A stretch of DNA of 64,000 nucleotides from JAWPMT01 sp965601475 (GTDB taxonomy: Bacteria > Bacteroidota > Bacteroidia > Cytophagales > Cyclobacteriaceae). Made by a program: the position numbers and the translations under genes. The DNA is taken from NCBI GenBank assembly GCA_965601475.1, contig OZ271832.1, positions 2,666,001-2,730,000 on the forward strand. Reading direction: 5' to 3'. Positions 25,601 through 40,600 of this stretch are shown one piece after another (position 1 is the first letter of the stretch; each line of letters opens with the position of its first letter). The notes below the pieces were generated by a model. The model ran no database searches. It was not told the origin of the DNA and saw nothing but the letters and a program-made list of their open reading frames with translations.

Positions 25601-28600
25601 CCGATACAGGTGTCAATTCAACAGTGTATTGTTGAGCATCCACAGACAAAAAGTTGCCGCTCGTTGCATTGCTCAAAACCAGATCTCCTTCCTCGAAGTC
25701 ATTCACATCCTCACCAAAATCAATCGTCACCACAATCGGACTGTCATTGGTAGGATCGGTACTGCTGCTGCTCAACGATGCCACAGGAGCGCTACCATCG
25801 TAGGTGATCATATACGCATCAGCAGCTAAACTCGAATTGCCCTGACCATCCTCAGCTACTCCCGCAGCTATCTCTACAGTGATCTCTCCGTCGCCATCAG
25901 GGACCAAATCAAAAGTGTAGACCTGGCCATCATCACTGGTAAAATTCTCCAGCGTGCCGTTGGTTATCGTCAACTCCATCTCTTCAAAACCACTGACAAA
26001 CTCCCCAAAATCTACCTCAATAGCGATAGGGTTATCATTTGTAGGGTCTGTAGATGTACTGCTGATCGTTGGCTGTGGTGATGACGCCTCGAAAACAATT
26101 TCGAATTGATCAGCAGCGGTACTGTTGTTACTCGAGAGATCTTCCGCCGCACCCGCAGCAATATCCACCGTTAAGGACCCCTCATCATCAGCTAGGAGGT
26201 CGAAAGTGTAGTTGCGTCCATCAACGTCCTCAAAGTTGCTGACTGTGCCATTGGACACCGTCAGATCCGTGGCATCAAAGCCCGTTACCTCTTCCCCAAA
26301 ATCCACGGATATCGGAATAGGATTGTCTGTGGTGGGCGATGTAGAGGTTGAGGTAATGATGGGTGTAGGTGCAGTCGTATCCACGATATTGAGCGAATAA
26401 TCTTCTACCTGACCAGTAATAAACCCTGAAGCCCCCTCCAGACCACAGGCCACCACTTTATTGGTGCTACTGGCATTGTTCCAGGTCATTATTCTGATTC
26501 TGGTCTGTCCCAGGGTCGCACTAGCAGGAACCGTGAAGTTCACATCAATCGGGTCAGAATTATTGAAAGCCACATTATCCGCAATCAACTCAGATTCATC
26601 CAGTACATCGTCCTGATCCCAGTCTACATAGACCTGCAGCGAATCACTTCCGGAGTTAACCGGTGTAACCGTAAGGGTGTATGATAGACCCTGACTGAGG
26701 TTTGTGCTTTGCGCACTGAAATCATAATAGTATGCTGACACGTCGCCACCTGTGCTGTTGCTGATGGTTTCAAGCGAAACATCTGAAATCGCCGGTAGGC
26801 TGTTGAGAATAAAACCACCATTGGTCTGCGAATCTGGCTGGCAGTGTGGATAGCCAGCCGGAGTCTGGAAGGTTACTTCAGCACCCAATCCTGATACATT
26901 GTTGGTAAGCGACACGGTCTCCAGGAACGAGAAACTATCCAGCGAAGTGACTTGAATAGTGAGTCCATCGGTAATAGGGTCAACCGTCGACAAGGAAATC
27001 CACACATAGTTTTCCGTATCAGCAGTGAGTACCTCATTGATACCGGTGAAATCAATCGTCCCACCCATGAAATCCATTGACGCTGTGGCTAGCGGAGAAC
27101 TTCCATTGAATACTGGTGCAGTGGTGACATGAATACCTGCTATGCCGTTCAAGATGTTGCTCTCGCCATTGGTCGTGAATGAAACACTGGCGCTCGTCAA
27201 GGTAGCCGGACCATTCGGGTTGATTCTGAAGGCATAGAAGACCTGGTCGACTTCATTGGGCCCTATTTCCGTATCGCTGACCGAGTGGTTGTTGGCCTCG
27301 GCAAAAAATGCTGAAAACGTACTTTCTGCTGAGCCTATGTCTATGCCATTGCCTTGCTCCCTGGCATTGCCTGCCGCATCCAAGGGAATGTCTTCTGTGG
27401 TGTCACCGTCATTGTCGACATCCAATCCATCAGCGCCTATCGCAGACTCATCCGCAAAATCCACAGCTGCGGAACCACTGGCCAACGGATAATGAGGCAG
27501 GCCATTGGGTCCACTCATGGAGATGGTTTCCAGGTGTGTGCCGAATACTTCCCCCACCAGGTTGCCAGTGCCAAACTCTGACTCTGCAGTACCCGTAGCA
27601 CCCAGGATATTGTGACCACTCCCTGTCTCACTCAACTCTGTCAAATCGTTTACATAGATATCAGCATCTCCGGTGGCAGATGTTTCTGTATTAGCCAGAA
27701 TGATCGTGTTCTGGATATTGACTACCGGTTGTGTAGAAGGAGGTGAGCCCTGAACCCCTTGCAACTTGACCCCTCCGTATTCATTTGCCTGGTTTTCAGC
27801 TATCGTCACATTAGTCAGGTCCAGGAAGTTACCTGACTGGTCGATTCCTCCGCCTTGATTGGAAGCCACGTTATTGGAAATGGTCACGTTGGTCAAAATC
27901 ACGTTGCCGCCATTGGCATTGAATATTGCACCACCGTTCTCTGCCGAATTGTTGTAGAATGCTCCATTCACTAGATTGACCACTTCATCAAAATCAACGT
28001 ATAGCCCTCCACCATCTGAAGCGCCCGCATGATTGTTGGTGAAAAACATATTGACCATATCAACGAAAATTGAGCCCGTTCCCGAAACATAGACTCCAGA
28101 ACCCGCCACGTTGCTTCCTCCTGAAATTTGTAGTGACCGTAGCGCAGTGGGATCCGTTTGTGTTCCTGCCGAAATGTTGAAAATCCTGGCCGAACCATTC
28201 TGGTTGATGGTGACTGGACCATTCGATCCGTCTATGGTCAGGATCTTGTCTATCGCGATTTCCGAATTTAGCTCGACGGTAACCATTGACCAATCCACGC
28301 TCGCCTCGAAGGTAATCACATCAAGTGCAGAGGCATTGGCAACCACCTCCCTTAGTGAACCCAGACCCGTATCGTTGCCATTGTAGACGATCAGTGGGTC
28401 GGGCACTACATAGTCGATAGAGAACTGAGCAGCTGAATTGTTGCCATTGTTGGCAAGGTCCTCCGCCACGCTGGCATTGATGTCGACCGTAATGGTACCT
28501 GCTCCGGAAGGAGTGATCTCAAGCGTGTAGTCTGATCCGGTATTCTGTGTAAAATCCGTCAGCGTAGCATTGGAAAGCACTATGTCTCCACCCTCAAAAT

Positions 28601-31600
28601 TCTGCACGTCTTCGTCCCAGGTGACATCGACATTGAATGGACTCAATATCGTTGTGCCACTTTCGCTAGAGGAAAATGTCGGAGTGGGTGCCGTCCCATC
28701 GAAGTCTATGTCAAATTGGGCAGCAGCCACGTTGTCGTTGCCATCCAGATCTTGGGCAGCAGCTGCCGGTATATCCACCGTGTAGTTGCCGTCGACTGTC
28801 ACATCCAGATTGAAAGTGAAAACGATATTGTCCGATGTACTGAAAGCACTTACAGACCCGGTGGTAACCAGGTCAACCGCTGCAAAGCCTGTTACCTCCT
28901 CGCTGAAGGTGGCCGTCATTGGAATGCTGGTATTGTTGGTGGGGTCGGGCTCACCGGTAGAGATCATCACCGTCGGAGCCAATGTGCCAAAGGCGGAGCT
29001 GCCTTTGTCCAACGTGGTTACCTGCACAGCATAGTCGTTCGAGGGATTGAAGGACCCGGTGAAGTTGAAAGTTTGTGACCCGGTAAAGTTGAGACTGTCC
29101 AGAACTATCATCCCCTGCAATGGATTCATAGCGTCAGATTCGTAAAGATAAATTCTCACCTGATCGCCGATAGCGTTTTGATGTTCCCCGTCGATATCGG
29201 TTATCGTTACAGAAGTAATGTAAGGCGGCGATTGTCCCGCGTCTGCTGCATTGAGCAGTTGGATTTGATCGCCGTTTTCATAAAACGAGTTGTTCAGTAT
29301 GTAAACCCGCTCGTAGGCACCACCATCAAGCTGAATGGCCGCGCCTGTATTGTAGGCTATGGTATTGCCGGAGGACGGATCGAAATCGCCAATGTATATC
29401 GGCTTCGTGAGCATTGGGTCAGGCACATTGACATCGGGCACGCTGTTGATCCCTATCCCATTGGGAAGGGGAAGATCAATCGGGCTCAAACCGATGTAAT
29501 TTCTTCTTAGAATGGCTTCATTGATATTGGCAAAGGGGCTCTGTAGGGTAATGCCCGCAGTCGTATTGCCCCCGACGATGTTGTCTTCGAATTCAACATT
29601 GCCCCCCAAGACTACACCTGTGCCATTCGGAAGGACGCCATTTACATTGTCATTCACACCAATTTTGTTGAACTGGACGTAATTGGTCGAGTAGCCAATA
29701 AAGAGCCCCACATTGCTGTTTCCGGAAATCACGTTGTAGCTGATGGTATTCTGAAAGGGCTCGGAATACTCATCCCCGAAATCAATACCAATGGGATTGG
29801 CATCAGCGGTGGCTCCCGTTACATCCGTACCAATGTAGTTGTAAGAGATCGTATTGTTGTTTGGATATTCTACCCGTACCCCGCTGGTGCCATTGTTACC
29901 GATCACGTTGCCTTTGCCTGAGGCCCCGATGATGGCATTGTCAAGGTTGTAGGCATGAATGCCGTAGTCGAAGCCACGAATCTTGAATCCATATACTTCC
30001 ACGCCATCGGAACCATCCAAGTCAAAGCCTGCGAACAGACTTCCTGCATCTTCGATCACCACCATTCTGTCTGTCGCTCGATCCCATCCAGCTTGCGTGG
30101 TAGCATCAAGTATTACTTTTTGTGAGTTGGAGTTGAAGACAGTTGGAAGGTCAGAGGCCGGCACGATGGTCCAGGAAGTGCCGCTGCCGTCACCGGGCAA
30201 GTTGAAATCGATGAGCACCTGGTTAGTGGCGCTCTGGGCATCCTCGATAGCCTGACGCAAAGATCCAGCACCAGTATCTCCGGTATGAGTGACCGTATAG
30301 GTTGTCTGGGAAGTCGCTCCCGAGCCTACCCAGTTGGAAGATGTCCCGTTTTTGGTGAACCCTGACATCGTCCCGCTGAGACCATTCTCGGCATAGTCCT
30401 CAATCTCCGGGCCAGTGATTCCCGTATTGTTCGCATCCGCCACGCCTTCATCGAACTTGTAAAATGCTACTAAATCAGAGAGGTGGGGATGTGATCCATC
30501 GATATCCTGTACATGGTATGTATTGATGGTGCTTTCACTCAGGACCGCATCCCACAACCTTAGCTCGTCCATAGAGCCATTGAAGTCGTAGCTGAAACCA
30601 GGGGTATGTCCAAGGGTCATATCCACCGAATTGGAAGCAAATGCTGCGGCCGGATCTCCGAACGTGGCGTCATTGCCAATCATCTGGCCATCCTTGTACA
30701 ATGTTATGCCTACACCTGGTTCAATGGTTGCGGCATAGTGATGCCACTCTCCCACCGTCACTTCACCAGCGCTACTGGTGACGCCATTGGCCACTCCACT
30801 CCAGCTTGTTTCTACTTGCAGTGCACCTGTACTGGTCATGGCAAATAGGAAATGCCTGCCGGGACCCTCATACTTGTCAACGAAGGTGTAGAAAGTCGTG
30901 GGGTTCGAAGCCGGGTTGATCCAGGCTTCAATGGTTAGGTTCGAGGCATTTTCAATGGGATTGCCACTGGGTATGTCTACGTCATCTCCGGAACCGTCAA
31001 AGTTCAATGCAGTGCCTGGGAAAGCCTGAGCAGGTAGTTGCGGTGCCAGTCCCTGTATGAACTCGCCAGATTGCTGATCGGCCACGATAAGCTGATCTGT
31101 TGCCGTGATCAAATCGAAGAAATTCGACCTTCTCACGAAGGTGCCCTCAGTGTTGTCGGGTCGATAGGCTATTCTGAATTCATTTTCATTGGACCCGGCA
31201 TCCGGATTTCCTGAGTAAGCAAACTGGGTGTTGAAAGTCGGGCTTGTTCCTCCAACCGTGAATACACCATAATAGTCAGTGGTATTGAGGGAGGCCATTC
31301 CAGTCGGTACATTGGTGTTGTTCGGCGCTTCATTGACACGATAAACAAAAGTGATGTCTGGAGTTCCCAGGATATTGTTGACGGTCAGGTTATTCCCTGA
31401 TGCAGCGCCACTTAAAGCAACGGAAGTGGTCGTTGTGTAGGCGCTTTCGTCACCCAGACGAGCACCTGAAACGACAGGCGTAGCTCCACCAATCTCGCCA
31501 TTGTTGGTATTTTCCAGATCGAAGAGCGTGGTACCATCTCCGGTGTTTTCATCGAAGCGGTAGTATGCCAGAAGGTCTGACGCTGCCAATACATCCTTGT

Positions 31601-34600
31601 CAGCCAAAGTGTTTCGGATTTCAATCTCCGTTCTCGCCACAGACCAAAGCCTGATCTCGTCCAAGCGCCCCGTGAAGTATTCTGCATCACCATTGTGGCC
31701 GAAATAGACGTCATAACCCGACACGTCCAACCCTTTACCGTTGTGGCTATTAGCGGATGAGCCCTGAAGTACGCCATCGAGGTATAGGCGCATTTCCACA
31801 TCATAGTCCTGTACCACTGCAAAATGATGCCATCCTGCATCCAATGAGGCCATACTTGTGACCACACGGTCTTCGCTTTGATTGGTAAGCCTTCCATCTG
31901 GAAATAATCCTGCAACCAAGATATCTCCAGCCACCGGCGAATAGGCATCGCCATTGCTGATCGAAACAAAATACTGATTGAAGGGCAACATATCCGACCG
32001 TTTCTGCACCATGGGACCAATTTGATCAGTACCGTCGAAATAGAACCAACCCTCGATGGTAAAATCACCTGTGCCAAACTGGAATTCAGAAACATCGCTC
32101 ACCCTGACTGAATCATTCACCCCGTCAAAACTCAAGGCATAGCCTGGACCAGGTTCCTGAGGATAAGTCACTGCTTCCAGATTGACGGTATAAATGAGGG
32201 AAGCCATATCATCAAATACCTGCACGGTACCTGGATAGGTACCAGCGGTAGAAGGGAAAAACTCCACATCAAACGACTCGGTAGCAAATGGCGCAATAGT
32301 GGTGGAGCCCAGAGCGGTGTATAGGCTGAATCCCGTACCAGCGACGATGATGGGTGTAGTAGGATCCAGCACCAAATTGCCGAGGCCTGTGTTCTCGATG
32401 GTCAGTGTCACATAAAGAGGTGAGCCATCCGCCGTAGCTCCCATGAAGGTACCATCTGCAGCGGAAGGTGTATTACCATCGGCGATATCAACGCCATTAC
32501 CAATGATATTGATCCCAGGACTACCCGAAGTAAAAGCATCTGAGACTACGTAGTTGGAAGAAGTCCCACTTCGCGCAAAGGCCGTGATGTCACCATCATT
32601 GCCGAGGGAAACGTCTACCGTAGTGTTGAGGCTGGTGTTGTCACCATCAGGTATCCCGTCATTGAAACTGTAGGCGGCCAATAAATTGGTTACCGGGCCA
32701 GTGAATTCCGTAAAAAGGTCGTCACGAACCGCCTGCTCATCCTTGGCAAGGTTCCAGATTCTCACCTCATCCATCAACCCTATGAAATTCTGTTCTGCGC
32801 CATTGGTATTGGAGCCAATGATCAAATCATCCGATGAGGTGGCGGTCAAGCCGCCAAGAGCCCCAGAGGAAGTCGCCTCCTCATGGCCATTTACAAATAC
32901 GCGAAATTCATTGCCATTACTCCAAGAGAAAGCAACATGGCTCCACTGATTCAGAGGAACCTGCGACGCAGGCACCAGCACCGACTCTTCGGCCGGATCA
33001 TCTGTTCGCAAGATCACTGCCAGGTAGTCTGTGTCGCCCACATCTGTGAGTACCACGGCGAAAGTGCTTTGACCAGCTCCGTAGTTGCCATCCGTAATGA
33101 TGGATCGGGTTTGATCGGTGCTCGCATAGCTCGTTGGGTAAATCCACGCTTCTACCGTAAGATCTGACTGCCCTTCCGCGACGGAAGCAGGGACAGTGAT
33201 CAGGTCAGTTCCATCGAAATCCAGCGCATTTTCAAATTTTGGCGTTTGGAAATTGATGCCGTTCTGACCTTCTGTGGTAGTGGTGAAATATTGCTCCGAT
33301 CCTGCACAATCATTATAGGAAAATGCGAGTACACGATAATCCGTCAACTCCTGCAAATTGGTAACGGTGACACTGTTACCATAGCCATTGTAGATGGCGT
33401 GGAAATTAGGAGGCAATTCCGTGCCGGCACCAAAATCTGTGGCCGCCAGGTACGTCGTAAATGCCGATGGTCCTTCCAATTCTGTTGAAGCGGTCTGTTT
33501 CAGGAAGACGATCGTTTTTTCACCATCCCCCGGCGTCCAGGTCAGTGTGGCCTGATCCTCCAGGAGATTAGTCGCTACCAAGCCTGAGACTTGTGTCAAA
33601 GGTGCGGTACCTATCAGAGCAGTCTGACGATCCCAATCAGATCCGGTGGAAAAGTCAAAATTGACCAATGTGCCGGCCAGGTTGTTGCCACTGAGGTCTG
33701 GCAAGGTAGTGCCCGAACATCCTTCAAAGTCATAATAAGCGGCCAGGTTGGCTTCATTTCCTGAAAGCAGTGAATCCTGCAAGGCCTGGACAGTGGCTAA
33801 ATCCTTCGCCTCATTCCAGATTTGCAATTGATCCAGACGGGCATTCATTTCTGATCCGGGGTAACCCAGCTCGACGCCAAGTTCAATTTGATGTGTGTTT
33901 TGAGGACGCGTTCCGGAATAAGTATCGTTGTCAATCTCAACACCATCTAGGTAGAGCCGCACCTGCGTGCCTTCTATGGTGAAGAACAAATGGTGCCATT
34001 CACCAATAATATCTTGCGCGCCGGAGGTCAACAATGTCAGCCCCGATGAGCCATCACCGATGAAGGCATATAGTGCTGGCATCCCCGTGGATCCGCCTTC
34101 CTGCGATCGGGTACTTGCCCCAATGGCAACGGGATTTGTGAAATCACTTCCATCTCGCTTGCTCAAAATCGTATGGAATTCGTCCGTGCCAATGGATTCG
34201 ATATAGACCCAGAAACCAATACCGAAGTCCCCACCCAGGGAAATCAATGGATCATGTGGAACCTGCACATAGTCATCGATACCGTCAAAAAGCAGGCTGT
34301 TGCGTTCTGGCAAAGACTGCACAACGCTGAAAGCCGAAGTCCCGTTGGTGGTGTTAGTTGTAGTGGCCACCACTTCTTGACCTGGTTGCAAGCTCAATCC
34401 TGCAATCGACCAGGAGCCGTCACCGGCTACCTCCACCGAATCAATGATGGCCTGACCCTGACCCAACACATCGGCGAAAAATACTTCTACGGTATCCATT
34501 GCTACAGCCGTTCCTGCCACGGTGCTTGCTGAAATATCTGTAATGGTAGGGGCAGCAACAGCACCGGCAGATCCACCCGAGATGCCACCCAGGGTATTGT

Positions 34601-37600
34601 CAAAAATGGAGTTGTTTCGAATCACGTTGCCAACGGAGGAGACGTCGTCGAACAATACCGCATAGCCATCATTGTGGGCGATGACATTGCCACGCATCAC
34701 GTTGTTGTTGGCACCTCCACCCAGCTGGTCATCGAAATGGATTCCGTTACCAGTATTTCCCAGATCCACGAGACCATCGCCGCTGGTGCCAATGAAATTG
34801 TCGATAATGTGGGTGCCTTCGTTACCACCCTGGAACCAAAGACCACTGAAGGTACTGCTGGCAACAACATTGTCTTTGATGAGTACATTGTCTGAATTGA
34901 AGGCCACAAAGACACCTTCCTGACCAGCACCAAGGCCGCCCGTGCTGTTCGAGGCATCGAGGTTAGTGCCAAGGTAGTTGTTGAGAATTCTTGTATCACC
35001 TGCACCATCCAGGTAGATATGATTAATGCTGCTCGAAGCAATGACATTGCGCTCCGTAGCCAAATCGCCTCCAATAAGGGCATGGGTGCTATAAATCCGC
35101 ACACCATAATTGTTGCCTGCCGCAGTACCATCAAATTCAATCCCTACCAGGTTAGACTGGACCGTAATGCCCGAGTCATTGAAGCCATCCAGGTAAATGC
35201 CCGCTCCGCTGTTGTTGACAATGATATTTCCCTTGCCAGGGGCACCGATAATATGGGAGGGTGCGGTTCCACTAATCGATTGAATGGCATTGGCAAAGTA
35301 CTCCACACGCAGTCCATATATCTCCAGTGTAGCGCTGCTGCTGTTGGCATAAAACCCATTACAGGCCACGCACATGCCTCCCTCTACCGTGATGAGGTCG
35401 CCGGAAGTCCCTGGTACAAAATTGTAATATGGATCCGTAGTGCCATCAATGATCATATGCGCGGTTATATCCGGTAGCTGCGAGGTCGGAGAGATGGTGT
35501 AAGGACCTGCACCCAAATCGAAGGATATACCACCACCATTCAAGGTGGTATTCAATGCCGTCATGGCATCGTATAATGAGCCTGGCCCACTGTCGCTAGT
35601 GTTTTGTACCACAACATGTGCGGTGAATTCAGATGTTCCATTTACAGCACCTGTAACAGCTGCTTGAAAGGATCGGGACTGGTCAAAAGAGGCACCAGCA
35701 ACCGACCAGGTGGTCTCCCCTCCGGTTGCTGTAAAGGAACCCTCTAAGACCTCGGGTAAATCAGTTTCAGAAAAATCGCTTGAATAAACGTGCACAATAT
35801 CGCCAGCATTCGCAGGGGATTGGAACCTCCCGGATATGAGCGTGGGGTCTACTTCGGTGATGAAAGGGGGTAGCTGGTCATTGTGAGGGGGTCCCGAACC
35901 AAAGTCAATGGCGATTGGATTGCCCCGGAAGTCGTTGCCTATGACCTGCGTGCCAATGGTTGTGGCCCCGAATAGAAATACTCCGGCCGACGATCCATTG
36001 GCTATGACATTGGCTTCATTCGCTCCGGTACCCCCTATGATATTGCTGGGGGAATTTCTGATATTGAAGCCGTAGTTCCCATTCGGCAGGTCAGCCAGCT
36101 GATCCTGGCTCTTTCCAATAATGTTGTTGTGGAAAATGTTGCCCGATGAGGTGCCATCAATGTAGACCGCATCACCGGAACCTGCGGCAATGACATTGCC
36201 CTCAGTGACACCAGTTCCTCCGATGACGTTGCCAGTGGAAGCACCATTGATTCGGATACCACTGCCACCATTGCCAAATGGAGACTGGCCGGATGGGTCA
36301 GTTCCTATGAGATTACCTCGGAAAAAGTTACCATTGGAAGAGCTTGTAAGAAGAATCGCGTCATTGTTGTTGCCCGAAATGACATTGTCATCTGCCTGTA
36401 CACCAGTGGATGCATCGACATATATCCCGTAGTCATTAGCAAGCGCAGAATTGCCAGGGACGTTTAGCCCAATGATGTTATTCGTAATGGTGACCGAACC
36501 TGTCCCATTGTCCACCAAAATCGCTGCGGTGGCACTACCATCATGAGAGGCAAGTACATTGTTGTCAATCACAATCCCTGTGGAACTGTTGTTGATTTCG
36601 ATTCCGTGAGCAACATTGGCCACGCCCGTATTACCATCAGAGGCGACACCGAAGTAGTTGTTTTCGATGGACGCACCGGTCACAGCGTCCAGCAAGATGG
36701 CTGCTATGCTGTTGATACCACCAATCACGTTTCTTTGATTGGGATCACTACCACCGATGGTAAGGCTGGTAGTCCCCTGGAAATTCAGACCCCGGCTATC
36801 GGTAATGTCGGAAGTGCCATCTGACCCAATACCAATGACATTTCCCTGTATGACCAGGTTGTTCGTTCCTGCCTGGTCACGAATGATGTAGTTGAGCGTA
36901 GATGACCCCGCCATGCGGTTGCCTTCGTTCATGCTGTGATCTCCACCAATCTTGATGTCTCGCGTAGTTCCCGATATGTTGATGGCAATGTTGGCGGCAT
37001 TGGGGGTGAGGCCGTCTCCGGAAACTCCAAAATGGTTGCCCTGGATCGAAATACTGTCGCCATCTACAATGTTGATGTCGCGCGCTTGAGCCAGGAAGAG
37101 GTTACCTCCCTCGCTTGATCCAATAATGGCATTGTCCGCGGATTCGCCATCCAATTGTATACCGTAATTATTGTTGATGAATTTCAAGCCATAGACCTCC
37201 ACACCTGCACTCTGGATCGTGAGTCCCTGACCACTATGGTTTGTGCCATCAATGGTGGGCATGTTTTCAGTACCAAAGTCCCAGTCCGGCTGTGTTTCAG
37301 CATTAATCACAACCTTGTCCTTGGTAATCGCATCGAGCGCCGTGGCCGGCTGGATCACCCAGGGTCCGCTCCCGGAAATATTGAAAGTGATCTCTACGAT
37401 ATCAGAGGAAGAACCGTTGGCATCCTGGATGGCCTGGCGAAGTGAGCCCGTGCCCGTATCATTAGTGTTGGTCACCACAAAGCTCTCGATAGAAAATGCC
37501 GTGGATTGTTGCCAATTGGGTGTAAGGTTAGGACTGCTAGGACCTATCCAACCTCCGTCATGGCTGTTGAGACTTAGGTCAGGCAATTCCGAACCGTTCT

Positions 37601-40600
37601 CTTCATCAAATCGATAGTAGGCTACCAATCCTTGTTCGCTACCAACGAGGCTGCTGAACAGCAGGTCTTGGATCTCTTCTTCCGAACGGGCATAATCCCA
37701 AATCCTGATTTCATCCAGAAGCCCATCGAAATATCGAGCTGGAGTACCATTATTGTCCCCTCCAAATCTGAGCACGTCATCGGAAGGACCCACGTCAACG
37801 CCAGCCGCCGCGAGGTTGGCCCCAGGCACACCATCCAAATAGAATGTCACAAATGAGCCATCGTAGGTCACCGCTACATGGTGCCAGTTGCCATCATTGA
37901 TGGCACCGATATCGGAAGTGATGGTTTCGAATGTGACCCCGTCGGAAACATAAAGGCGTAGTAAGCCATCCGGAATATCTCCGGAAATGTTACCGATTAC
38001 GAAAGTAAACCCAGGGTTGGGATTGCCAGAGGATGAGAAATTACTAATTAGTTCACCCAGACCATCCGTAGTATTTACCCACGCCTCGAAGGTAAGATCG
38101 GTACCCAAATCGAATTGGGTAGAATTGGGTATTTCTATGGCATCATCCGCACCATCAAAGTCAAGTGCGTAGCCAGGTGTGACATAGAAGGAGACCGTGT
38201 CCGAAGGGGGCGACACATAGTTGCCGTCCTGATAAGAGACACGCGCGTAGTATCTGGTGGCAGTCACCAAAGAAGTGATGACAGATACCAGCGAATCGCT
38301 GTGCATGATGGTCTCGGTGTTGAAGGAGGTGAATGTGGGATCCGTCGTATAGTCTACGTCATAGCCACTCGCATGCGGAACCTCCAGCCAGTTGGCCACA
38401 AAGGAGTTGGGATTGGCGTCGGTGACCTGGTAAATGAAGGGTGTATAAGCCTCTGAGTGCACCCAGTCCGTATTGTCACCCAGCATGTTGATGGTAACAC
38501 CATTATTGGTTCCCAGGATATCACGGATTGTGGTCCCCTCGATTTGATCGAAGTCCCAGTAGCCCTGTAGCGCCCCATTGCCAAGGTCAGTCGTGTATAT
38601 CTCCGAACGCACCTCTGTTTGAGTCAAGGCGGTGTTCCATACTTTGAGATCATCGATCAAGCCGCCAAAGAAGAGTTCATAACCAATACTTCCCAGCAAT
38701 TCCGAGGCTCCCAGGGTGATGGCGTTGCCAGGGTCAATGCTCCCGGTTTCAGTGAGTGTTTCAGAAGTAACGAGCACACCATTGAGGTACAGGTTGGCTC
38801 TTACACCTGCCCGGTCGATTACTGCCATGGCATGGTACCATTCGCCCGGTTCAATGGCCACGCTGGTCCTTATCTCCTGGAAAGTGGCGTCCGCCGCGTC
38901 TCGAATGTTGAATATCAGCTCTCCATTGACATCCAGAACAAACCCAAACAGATCGTTTTCGTCACCACCGGCACCTCCACTTACTCCACCACGTCCGTAG
39001 CTATAAGCAAGCACCTGCTGCGACGCCGAAATAGCATCCGCATTGAACCACAAGCCCATTGAGAAATCACCACTGCCAGGAGTCAGGGAACTTACCTGAT
39101 CGATAGAAGCGCCCTCAAACGAACCATTGAAGTCGAGTGCGTTTCCGGCTCCTTTGATATCAGCAATTACCTCGTTGGAGACATCGGAGTTGTTGTTACC
39201 ATCAAAGGCACGTACACGGTAATAGTAAATGTCTCCATCATCAGGTATAGTGGCATCCGCAAAGTCACTGGAAGTGGGTGTACCTACCTGGCTGTAATCC
39301 ATGTTGTCTCCTTGAGATCGCTCGACGACATAGCTCAATGCCCCAGACACATCATCCCAATCCAATTGGGGTTGTGGTGTGGCATTGACAAAGGCCACCA
39401 GGTTTTGAGGGGCTTCCGGAAGCCCGGCAGTGGAAGGAATCCACTGAGGGTCCCCAAATAGGTCGCCACCTTTCTCGCCCGTGCTTCGGTCAATGACTTT
39501 CTTTCCAGCAGCGGAATTCAAATTCTCATCAAAGCTGTAGTACAGCGTGAGGTGCGGTTCATTGCCAGTAAGGACATCAAACCGGTCCGAAAAATCCACT
39601 TTTACTGAGTCTTCCCATATGCGAATCTCATCGACATCGCTGTTGCTGAAGTTGGTGCCGTTATTCTCCGATCCGACGTAAAGGGGGCCATCCACTGTAG
39701 CAAGTGTCTTGGCAATGGCACTGGTAGTCGTTTCCACCCCATCCACGTAGGTTCGCACTGTAGCTCCATCGTAGGTAGCTGCCAGGTGGTGCCAATCGGT
39801 ATCGGTGAAAACATAGCCCGTATTGTAGTCATCCTGCTCTCCGTAGAAGAGGAGGTCGTTGACATTGGTCCAGAAACCAAAAGCAGAGGAAGGCGTATTC
39901 GACCCCCAATTCACCGGTACGGCACCTCCGGCATTGGTCCCATGGCGGTACCAAAACTCCAGTGTTCTGGGTGTGGCACCGGATATCCGGACATCATCCC
40001 CACCTATCACCTGATCCGATGAACCGTCAAACGACATGGCGAAGCCGGGGAATGCATAGGTGCTACCAAATTCCAAAGCAGACTGAACAGATTCATCTCC
40101 CTTGAAAGGCTCCAGTACGTAGAAGGCAGCTGTATCAATGCCAATGTTGTGCGTATAGGTGTTTTCGCCAGCAGAGAGGGATACGAGCTGCACACCATTT
40201 GCGCCCTGCGGGTCGGTGGCAGCCAATATGCGTATTCCGTCCTCGTCCCAGTTGTTGAGCCAGTGTAATTGCAGGTTTTGGTCGTCCAGACGCTCTACGT
40301 AGAAATCGCTGGGTCTGGTGAATTCGGAGTCAGTAAATTGTGGGCCATTCATCGCACCGTGATTCGCATTGACGCTCCGGTCCACCGAGGTGGTCCCTCC
40401 ATCTTCATCAAACGCATAATAGGCCACCAGACCTGACTCATTCCCAAAGAATCGTGTGTAAAGGTTGTTCTGAATCTCCATGGGCGTGCGGGCGGTATTC
40501 CAAATCCTAAACTCATCGAGGCTGCCCTTCGCGAAGGAGCTGGCCTGGAAGTTGCCCCTCGCGCCGATATGAGCCACTGTGGGCGTAATACCATCTCCAA

